Part shown: positions 19,226 through 26,110 of the stretch, one piece after another | How positions within the stretch are numbered: the stretch's first letter is position 1 | Layout: the number at the start of each line of letters is the position of its first letter | Assembly (NCBI GenBank): GCA_035293985.1 | Contig: DATGLS010000032.1 | Span: 124,001 to 188,000 of the forward strand | DNA length: 64,000 nucleotides | Direction: 5' to 3' | Origin: JAVDCA01 sp035293985 | GTDB lineage: Bacteria > Pseudomonadota > Alphaproteobacteria > Rhizobiales > Xanthobacteraceae | Notes under the pieces: generated by a model | What the model saw: only the letters and a program-made list of their open reading frames with translations | What the model was told of the DNA's origin: nothing | The model's database searches: none | Program-made: the position numbers and the translations under genes

Positions 19226-22200
19226 ATGCCTTGCTACGCCGAGCTCGCCGTCACCACCAACTTCTCCTTCCTGCGCGGGGCGTCGCATCCGCGGGAGATG
19301 GTGGCGACCGCCGACGAGCTCGATCTCGCGGCGATCGGCATCGCCGACCGCAACACCTTCGCGGGCGTGGTGCGCGCGCACGCGGAGGCGCGCGAGCGCA
19401 AGATCAAGTTCCTGCCCGGCACGCGCCTCGTCACCACCGACGGCTTCGAGGTCATCGCCTACCCGACCGACCGCGCCGCCTATGGCCGCCTGTGCCGCAT
19501 GCTCAGCGAGGGCAACCTGAAGGCCGACAAGGGCGAATGCCATATCGGCTTCGACGACGTTCTCGGCGTCGCCGCCGGACAGATGCTGATCGTCATTCCA
19601 CCCGACGAGCTCTCGCCGCTTTTCACCGAACGGCTCGCCGCGCTTGCGCGCGCGGCGCCGGGACGCACGTTCCTCGCCGGCATTCATCGCTATCGCGGCG
19701 ACGAGCCGCGCCGGCTCGGCCGGCTCGATGCGCTGGGCGAGCGCGTCGGCGCCCCGCTCGTCGCGGTCAACGACGTGCACTATCACGCGCCCGAGAGGCG
19801 CCTGCTGGCCGACGTCGTCACCTGTATCCGCGAGAAGTGCACCATCCAGGCGGCCGGCCTGCGGCTCGCCGTCAATGCCGAGCGCCACCTCAAGTCTCCG
19901 GACGAGATGGCGCGGCTGTTCGCGGCCTTTCCGCACGCGATCGCCCGCACGGTCGAGATCGCCGAGGCCTGCACGTTCGATCTCGATCAGCTCAGATACG
20001 AATATCCCGACGAGCCGGTGCCGCCGGGCAAGACGCCACTGCAGCATCTCACCGATCTCACCTGGGCGGGCGCCGCGCGGCGCTATCCCGACGGCGTCCC
20101 GGCCGAGATCGAGAGGACGATCGTCGCCGAGCTCGCGCTCATCGCCAAGCTCGGGTTCGAGCGCTACTTCCTCACCGTGCACGACGTCGTCGCGTTTGCG
20201 CGCAGCCAGAAGATTCTCTGCCAGGGGCGCGGGTCGGCGGCGAACAGCGTCGTCTGCTTCTGCCTCGGCATCACCGAGGTCAATCCGGCCGAGATCAAGG
20301 TCCTGTTCGCCCGCTTCATCTCGGAGAACCGCGGCGAGCCGCCCGACATCGACGTCGACTTCGAGCACGAGCGGCGCGAGGAGGTCATCCAGTACATCTA
20401 CCAACGCTACGGGCGCCATCGCGCCGCGATCTGCGCGACCGTCATCCACTATCGCGCCCGCCGCGCAGTGCGCGAGGTCGGCAAGGCGATGGGGCTCACG
20501 CCCGACGTGACGGCGGCGCTCGCCAAGACGGTGTGGGGCATCAGCGACCAGGGCGTGCCCGACGAGCAAATCCGCGAGGCCGGCTTCGATCCCGCCAATC
20601 CGGCGATCCGGCAGGCGGTGAGGCTCGCCAACGACCTGATCGGATTTCCGCGTCATCTCTCCCAGCACGTCGGCGGCTTCGTGCTCACGCGCGAGCGGCT
20701 CGACGACACCGTGCCGATCGGCAACGCCGCCATGGACGAGCGCACCTTCATCGAATGGGACAAGGACGATATCGACGTGCTCGGCCTCATGAAGGTCGAC
20801 GTGCTGGCGCTCGGCATGCTGAGCTGCCTGCGCCGCAGCCTCGATCTCATCCGCCGGCATTACGGCCGCGACCTCACGCTCGCGACCATCCCGCAGGGCG
20901 ATGAGGCGACCTACGACATGCTTTGCCGCGCCGACTCGGTCGGCGTGTTCCAGGTCGAGAGCCGCGCCCAGATGTCGATGCTGCCGCGCCTGAAGCCGCG
21001 GCAGTTCTACGATCTCGTGATCGAGGTCGCGATCGTGCGGCCGGGGCCGATCCAGGGCGACATGGTGCATCCTTATCTGCGCCGGCGCGACAACCCCGAC
21101 GAGGTAAGCTACCCCTCGCCCGCGCCCGAGCATGGCGATCCCGACGAGCTCAAAGAGGTGCTCAGCCGCACCCTCGGCGTGCCGCTCTTCCAGGAGCAGG
21201 CGATGCAGATCGCGATCACGGCCGCGAAGTTCACGCCCGACGAGGCCGACGGCCTGCGCCGCGCCATGGCGACCTTCCGCCACAACGGCAGCGTCCATCT
21301 CTTTCGCGACAAGTTCGTCGCGGGAATGACGCGGCGCGGCTACGACCTCGCCTTTGCCGAGAACTGTTTCGGCCAGATCGAAGGCTTCGGCGAATATGGC
21401 TTTCCCGAAAGCCACGCCGCGAGCTTCGCGCTGCTGGTCTACGTCTCGGCCTGGATCAAGTGCCACTATCCGGAGGTCTTCTGCGCCGCGATCCTCAACA
21501 GCCAGCCGATGGGCTTCTATCAGCCCGCCCAGCTCGTGCGCGACGCGCGGGCGCACGGCGTCGAGGTGCGGCCCGTGGATGTGAACTTCAGCGAATGGGA
21601 TTGCACGCTGGAGATGGCGCCGGAGCACCCTGCCGGCGCCCCCTCTGCCCGCTTCTTCAGCGGTCCTCTCCCCGCTGAAGAAGCGGGGAGAGGAAGCGCA
21701 ACCACCGCGCCTCGCTGCGCCGTGCGCCTCGGCTTCCGCCAGATCCAGCACCTCGCCGAGGACGAGCTCAAGCTGCTCGTCGCCGCCCGCCGCAACGGCT
21801 ATACCGGCCTCGAGCAGCTCGCTGCGCTTTCCGGCGTCTCGCGCTTCACCATCGAGCGCCTCGCCGAGGCCGACGCGTTCCGCTCGCTCGGCCTCGACCG
21901 CCGCGCAGCGCTGTGGGCGGCGCGCCGGCTCAACGCGATCGGCGTCTCGCGCGCGACGCCAAAGTCAGCCGTCAAGCAAGCCGTCAAGCGGGCCGTTCCC
22001 CTCGCCTCCCCCTCGCTCCTCGCGGCCCAGCATGGCGACGAGCTCTTTCCCGAGCCAGCCGTCGCGCTGCCGCCGATGACTCTCGCCGAGCACGTCGCCG
22101 AGGACTATGTGGCGACGCAGCTCTCGCTCAAGGCGCATCCGGTCAAGTTCTTCCGCTCTGATCTCGATCGGCTCCGTGCTGTGCATAACGCCGAGCTCCG

Positions 22201-22549
22201 CGGCGATCGCCTGCGCAACGATCAGATGGTGACGGTCGCGGGCCTCGTGCTCATCCGCCAGCAGCCCGGCACCGCCAAGGGCGTCATCTTCATGACCCTC
22301 GAGGACGAGACCGACATCGCCAACATCATCGTGTGGCCGAAGGTGTTCAAGACGAACCGTCGCATCGTCATGACGTCGCGCTTCGTCGCGGTGCGCGGCC
22401 GCGTGCAGAAGGCCGGCCTCGTCGTGCACGTGGTGGCGCACAGCTTCGTCGACCTCACCGCCGAATTGCGCCGGCTGGTCGACGGCGAGATGGCCGCGGC
22501 GGATGCGCAAGGCGAGCTGCCTTTGGTCAAGAGCCGGGATTTCCATTGA
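19226..22549 (+). CDS. dnaE2: DnaE2 error-prone DNA polymerase III alpha subunit
   Basis: A 1107-residue C-family polymerase that performs damage-induced mutagenic synthesis. The PHP domain comes first (AELAVTTNFSFLRGASHP). Catalytic aspartates lie in PPDIDVDFEHERREEVIQY and LMKVDVLALGML, and the fingers in FPRHLSQHVGGFVLTRERL. The OB-fold segment is near residue 1000 (VTVAGLVLIRQQPGTAKG). Residues around 795-830 contain an extra stretch made by an in-frame palindrome (see 21650). Third gene of the SOS cassette; an element-filled 248-base gap separates it from imuB, so it may also have its own transcription. Confidence 0.95.
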   Translation: MPCYAELAVTTNFSFLRGASHPREMVATADELDLAAIGIADRNTFAGVVRAHAEARERKIKFLPGTRLVTTDGFEVIAYPTDRAAYGRLCRMLSEGNLKADKGECHIGFDDVLGVAAGQMLIVIPPDELSPLFTERLAALARAAPGRTFLAGIHRYRGDEPRRLGRLDALGERVGAPLVAVNDVHYHAPERRLLADVVTCIREKCTIQAAGLRLAVNAERHLKSPDEMARLFAAFPHAIARTVEIAEACTFDLDQLRYEYPDEPVPPGKTPLQHLTDLTWAGAARRYPDGVPAEIERTIVAELALIAKLGFERYFLTVHDVVAFARSQKILCQGRGSAANSVVCFCLGITEVNPAEIKVLFARFISENRGEPPDIDVDFEHERREEVIQYIYQRYGRHRAAICATVIHYRARRAVREVGKAMGLTPDVTAALAKTVWGISDQGVPDEQIREAGFDPANPAIRQAVRLANDLIGFPRHLSQHVGGFVLTRERLDDTVPIGNAAMDERTFIEWDKDDIDVLGLMKVDVLALGMLSCLRRSLDLIRRHYGRDLTLATIPQGDEATYDMLCRADSVGVFQVESRAQMSMLPRLKPRQFYDLVIEVAIVRPGPIQGDMVHPYLRRRDNPDEVSYPSPAPEHGDPDELKEVLSRTLGVPLFQEQAMQIAITAAKFTPDEADGLRRAMATFRHNGSVHLFRDKFVAGMTRRGYDLAFAENCFGQIEGFGEYGFPESHAASFALLVYVSAWIKCHYPEVFCAAILNSQPMGFYQPAQLVRDARAHGVEVRPVDVNFSEWDCTLEMAPEHPAGAPSARFFSGPLPAEEAGRGSATTAPRCAVRLGFRQIQHLAEDELKLLVAARRNGYTGLEQLAALSGVSRFTIERLAEADAFRSLGLDRRAALWAARRLNAIGVSRATPKSAVKQAVKRAVPLASPSLLAAQHGDELFPEPAVALPPMTLAEHVAEDYVATQLSLKAHPVKFFRSDLDRLRAVHNAELRGDRLRNDQMVTVAGLVLIRQQPGTAKGVIFMTLEDETDIANIIVWPKVFKTNRRIVMTSRFVAVRGRVQKAGLVVHVVAHSFVDLTAELRRLVDGEMAAADAQGELPLVKSRDFH
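21650..21693. repeat. Palindromic element inserted in frame within dnaE2
   Basis: CCTCTCCCCGC (21665-21675), TGAAGAA, GCGGGGAGAGG (21683-21693) is an 11-bp perfect inverted repeat. An overlapping dyad pairs CGCTTCTTCAGCGG (21650-21663) with CCGCTGAAGAAGCG (21672-21685). The reading frame runs straight through, encoding FFSGPLPAEEAGRGS between DCTLEMAPE and CAVRLGFRQI. In ordinary DnaE2 proteins those two conserved segments lie much closer together (family knowledge). The codons here make a low-complexity linker unlike the flanks. Confidence 0.8.
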
Positions 22550-22560
22550 GGTATACTCGT

Positions 22561-22646
22561 CATTGCGAGGAGCCAAAGGCGACGAAGCAGTCTCGCGCCG
22601 CAGTATCTGTGGGATTGCTTCGGCGTGCTGCGCACACCTCGCAATG
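22561..22646. repeat. Dispersed palindromic repeat (CATTGCGAGG type)
   Basis: The ends CATTGCGAGG (22561-22570) and CCTCGCAATG (22637-22646) are exact reverse complements. Inside are GCGACGAAGCAGTC and, facing it, GGGATTGCTTCGGC. This is the intergenic repeat common in Bradyrhizobium-like and other genomes. The frame at 22625 upstream of the CDF gene begins inside it and is not the true start. A half copy (CCTCGCAATGACCG, 38287-38300) lies just upstream of folE. Confidence 0.8.
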
Positions 22647-22696
22647 ACCGCGATCGCTCATTGACCCAACTCCGCCTCCCGGCTACGGCTCGCCCC

Positions 22697-24064
22697 ATGG
22701 CCTCCTCCAAGCACACCGTCGCGCTGATCTCGATCGTCGCTTCGGCGGGCCTCACGGCTGCCAAGGCGATCGTCGGTCTCGCCACCGGATCGCTCGCGAT
22801 CCTGTCGGAGGCGGCGCATTCGTTGATCGACCTCGCCGCGACCGTGATGACCTATTTCGCGCTGCGCGTCGCCGACAAGCCGGCCGACGCCGAGCATCAC
22901 TACGGCCACGGCAAGGTCGAGAGCCTCTCGGCCCTTGCCGAGACGGCGCTGCTGTTCGTGCTCTCCGGCGTGGTGGTGTGGGAAGCCGGCCGCCGCCTGC
23001 TCGGCTTCGAAGGCGCGGCCGTCGCCGCCACCCTGCCCGCCTTCGTCGTGATGGCGGTCTCGATCGTCGTCGACTTCCTGCGCTCACGCGCGCTCTATCG
23101 CGCGGCGAGCGCCCACCGCAGCGAGGCGCTCGAGGCCGACGCGCTGCACTTCGGCTCGGACATGTGGTCGTCGGCCGCCGTGCTGGTCGGCCTCGCCGGC
23201 CTGCGGCTCGGCTTCGCCTGGGCGGACTCGGCCGCCGCGGTCGTGGTCGCGCTGTTCGTCTGCCTCGCCGGCTGGCGGCTCGGCCGCCGCACCATCGACA
23301 CGCTCACCGACACGGCGCCTGTCGGCGCCGCCGAGCGCATCGCGGTGCTCGCCCGCCGCGTCCCGGGCGTGGTCGAGGTCGGACGCGTGCGCGCGCGCCA
23401 GGTCGGGGCGAAGCTGTTCGTCGATCTCGAGGTCGACGCGAGCCGCACCCTGCCGCTCGACCGGGTGGTCGCGCTCAAATCGGAGATCGCGCGCGAGATC
23501 ACGGCCGCCATGCCGGAGGTCGAGCTCAACGCCGTGGTGAGCCCGCGCGCGCTCGACGACGAGACCGTGCTCGAACGCGTGATGGTGATCGCGCGCAACC
23601 GCGCGCTCGCCGTGCATCATGTCACCGTGCAGGCGGTCGGCGGCAAGCTCGCGGTCTCGCTCGATCTCGAGGTCGACGGCGCGCTCACGCTCGCGGCCGC
23701 GCACGAGATCGCGTCAGGCCTCGAGAGCGCGGTACGCGACGAGCTCGGCCCGGACGTCGAGGTCGAGAGCCATATCGAGCCGCTGCAGATGCACGGCCTT
23801 GCCGGCCACGACGCGCCGCCGGCGCGCGTCGAGGCGGTGCGCGCCGCGCTCGCCGCGGTCGCGGCGCAAGACGGCGCGCTGCGCGACATCCACGACGTGC
23901 GGGTGCGCGAGACGAGCGACGGCGAGATCGTCAATTTCCACTGCGACGTCGACCCGACGATGCGCGTCGGCGAGGTGCACGAGAAGGTCGACGTCCTCGA
24001 GCGCGGTCTGCGCGCGCGCTTCCCCGAGATCCAGCGGGTGATCGGCCACGCCGAGCCGCGGTAG
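22697..24064 (+). CDS. Cation diffusion facilitator family metal exporter with long C-terminus
   Basis: A 455-residue inner-membrane transporter that exchanges a divalent metal for protons. Six membrane segments span about residues 1-200. Metal-site motifs are LSEAAHSLIDLAA (segment II) and HFGSDMWSSAAVL (segment V). The cytoplasmic region is longer than the usual 90 residues: about 250 residues with two or three ferredoxin-like domains (VRARQVGAKLFVDLEVDA; VQAVGGKLAVSLDLEVDG; VRETSDGEIVNFHCDVDP). The start at 22697 follows the repeat element. Metal unknown (Zn, Fe, Mn or Co/Ni are all possible). Confidence 0.9.
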   Translation: MASSKHTVALISIVASAGLTAAKAIVGLATGSLAILSEAAHSLIDLAATVMTYFALRVADKPADAEHHYGHGKVESLSALAETALLFVLSGVVVWEAGRRLLGFEGAAVAATLPAFVVMAVSIVVDFLRSRALYRAASAHRSEALEADALHFGSDMWSSAAVLVGLAGLRLGFAWADSAAAVVVALFVCLAGWRLGRRTIDTLTDTAPVGAAERIAVLARRVPGVVEVGRVRARQVGAKLFVDLEVDASRTLPLDRVVALKSEIAREITAAMPEVELNAVVSPRALDDETVLERVMVIARNRALAVHHVTVQAVGGKLAVSLDLEVDGALTLAAAHEIASGLESAVRDELGPDVEVESHIEPLQMHGLAGHDAPPARVEAVRAALAAVAAQDGALRDIHDVRVRETSDGEIVNFHCDVDPTMRVGEVHEKVDVLERGLRARFPEIQRVIGHAEPR

Positions 24065-24515
24065 CGTGGGGCCTCAGGGCTGAAAGACCAGGAGTGACGC
24101 GTCGACCGGCCGTATCGGCGCGCCCCCGTGAATAGCGACTGAATAGCGGGGATAGATCGAATTCCGCTTGCCCTCCGGACGCGAGCGGCGCATGGCATTA
24201 AGTACAGAGTGAGATTCGCGCGTCCGAGGCGTCCCCGCATCGGCGCGCTTTGTTTTCAGGGCGCGCTCTCCTGTTTTTCCCTCCTGTTATTTGCCTGTTC
24301 GGGCGCCCCGGTCTTTTCCTTGGTTTTTCAACGCCTTTCCCCGAATCTGCGCATATCGACGTCCTGTAAATCACCTGTATTTTTCAGGAAAGATTTTTGG
24401 ACTGCACTGGACTGCACCCCTGTGGTGAGACAGGAACGCAAGGAGTCGTTGCAGCCACAATCCAATCGAACCCAACCCTTGCACGTTTCCGCGGGCGCGA
24501 GGTGCACGAACATCG
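24065..24515. other. T-rich, gene-free intergenic segment
   Basis: From about 24241 to 24420 the forward strand becomes pyrimidine/T-rich, unlike its surroundings, with repeated CCTGTT words (TTTTTCCCTCCTGTTATTTG and neighbours). It also holds a small hairpin CCTGTATTTTTCAGG (24373-24387). About 24130-24150 is a fragment like the heptamer repeat (GAATAGCGACTGAATAGC). I see no gene with a ribosome site. It may be the relic of a mobile or repeated element. Confidence 0.5.
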
Positions 24516-25505
24516 TCATGGAATGAGCACCGCCGCGCCCTGCAGCCGCCCTTCGCGCAGGTCGGCGAGCGCCTCGTTGGCGCGGGCCAGTGGATAGCGC
24601 ACCACCTCCGTCCGCACCCCCGCCTTCGGCGCAAGCCCGAGAAACTCATGTGCGTCGGCGCGCGTGAGGTTGGCGACCGACTCGACGCGGCGCTCCTCCC
24701 ACAGAAGACGATAAGGAAAGCTCGGAATGTCCGACATATGGATGCCGCCGCACACGACGCGCCCGCCCTTCTTCACGGCGCGCAACGCGAGCGGCACCAG
24801 CGGGCCGACCGGCGCGAAGATGATCGCGGCGTCGAGCGGCTCCGGCGGCGCGTCCTCCGAGCCGCCGGCCCAGACTGCGCCGAGCGAGCGGGCGAACTCC
24901 TGCGCCGCGGTATCGCCCGCGCGCGTGAAAGCGTAGACGCGGCGGCCCTGCCACGCGGCGACCTGGCACAAGATATGCGCCGCGGCGCCGAAGCCGTAGA
25001 GTCCGAGCGCCGCACCCTCGCCCGCCATGCGGTAGCTGCGCCAGCCGATCAGGCCGGCGCACAGGAGCGGAGCGAGCGCCGCTGCGTCGTCCGCCGGCAA
25101 CGGGAAGCAGAAGCGCGCATCCGCCACCGTATGCGTCGCATAACCCCCGTCGCGCGTATAGCCGGTGAACTGCGGCGCGTCGCACAGGTTCTCGCGCCCG
25201 TCGCGGCAGTAGGGACAGACGCCGCAGGTGGTCCCGAGCCACGGCACGCCGACCCGCATTCCCGGCGCGAAGCCGCCGACACCCGCGCCCGTCGTGGCGA
25301 CGCGCCCGACGATCTCGTGTCCGGGCACAACCGGATAGGAGATATCGGGAAGCTCGTCGTCGACGACGTGCAGATCGGTGCGGCACACGCCGCACGCCTC
25401 GACCTCGACCAGGATCTCGCCCGGCCCAGCCATCGGGAGCGGACGCTCGCGCGGCACGAGCGGCGCGTCCGGCTGCTCCAGCACCATGGCCCGCATCGTC
25501 GGCAT
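24516..25505 (-). CDS. Zinc-dependent alcohol dehydrogenase family protein
   Basis: A 329-residue medium-chain dehydrogenase. Catalytic zinc ligands are in ACGVCRTDLHVVDDEL and VPGHEIVGRV. The structural zinc loop is TCGVCPYCRDGRENLC, with all four cysteines. The Rossmann loop LGLYGFGAAAHILCQVAAW carries the GxGxxA variant. The C-terminal half (KKGGRVVCGGIHMSDIPSFP) fits the bacterial AdhA-like/propanol-preferring branch. The start at 25505 begins the family similarity (MRAMVLEQPDAPL). NAD(P)H-linked alcohol/aldehyde interconversion is expected; substrate unknown. Confidence 0.9.
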   Translation of the reverse strand: MPTMRAMVLEQPDAPLVPRERPLPMAGPGEILVEVEACGVCRTDLHVVDDELPDISYPVVPGHEIVGRVATTGAGVGGFAPGMRVGVPWLGTTCGVCPYCRDGRENLCDAPQFTGYTRDGGYATHTVADARFCFPLPADDAAALAPLLCAGLIGWRSYRMAGEGAALGLYGFGAAAHILCQVAAWQGRRVYAFTRAGDTAAQEFARSLGAVWAGGSEDAPPEPLDAAIIFAPVGPLVPLALRAVKKGGRVVCGGIHMSDIPSFPYRLLWEERRVESVANLTRADAHEFLGLAPKAGVRTEVVRYPLARANEALADLREGRLQGAAVLIP

Positions 25506-25665
25506 GGCGCGAATATCGGCCCGCGCGCCGAGGCGCGCAAGACGCCGCATATGAAGCAGGCTGGCGTTCCTCTGCGCCGGTCAGGCGTCCAGCGCAAAGA
25601 AACGACCAGCTTGCTCGCCCGGCTGTCCCGACGATCGCCGGAGTACGGATTTGCAGTTTATTCGT

Positions 25666-25893
25666 TCATTCGTCGTGGCAGACCTTGATCGTCTTCATGC
25701 CGCTCTCGGCTTCCGAGCGCGTCTTGTAGACGGTGCCCGAGGGGCTGACGACGGTGGTCGTCTTCTCGGTCGGCGCCTTGTTGACGATCGTGCATTTGTG
25801 GGTGGTGGCGTTCCGCACCACGTAGAACTCATCGGCGAGAGCCGGCGCCGCAAACGACGCGACCAAGGCCGCGGCGACGATTACGCGTTTCAT
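25666..25893 (-). CDS. Small secreted protein of unknown function
   Basis: A 75-residue predicted periplasmic protein. MKRVIVAAALVASFAAPALA is the signal peptide. The mature 55 residues, starting DEFYVVRNATTHKCTIVNKA, contain two cysteines (about C34 and C72) that could form a disulfide. The middle, SPSGTVYKTRSEAESGMKTI, is a recognisable SPOR-like small-domain pattern found in related short proteins. The start at 25893 follows GGAGGACACCC. Function unknown. Confidence 0.75.
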   Translation of the reverse strand: MKRVIVAAALVASFAAPALADEFYVVRNATTHKCTIVNKAPTEKTTTVVSPSGTVYKTRSEAESGMKTIKVCHDE

Positions 25894-26110
25894 TGGGTGT
25901 CCTCCAGAACGATAGCGCCCTCAGTGACGCGGCAAGGAAACGCGCGCTTGCGCCGACCGGTTCCATGCCGTGTCGGATCTGCGGCATGGCGCAGCGGCCG
26001 GAATCGATCGGTCGCGAGGCGCTCGCCGACGATCGGACGAGCGGCAGCCGCCTGTTGGCGTTCGGTCGCAAACCGCCTAGATAGGGCCCTCGCTGCCACA
26101 TGGATCAACG

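Noticed and set aside
18869..21751. A 960-codon reverse open frame antisense to dnaE2 and the imuB end
   Set aside because: Spans two real genes on the other strand and the gap between them; composition is that of a GC shadow frame.
24209..24526. A 105-codon forward open frame in the T-rich island
   Set aside because: Leader-like hydrophobic run comes from T-rich DNA; no ribosome site and no similarity.
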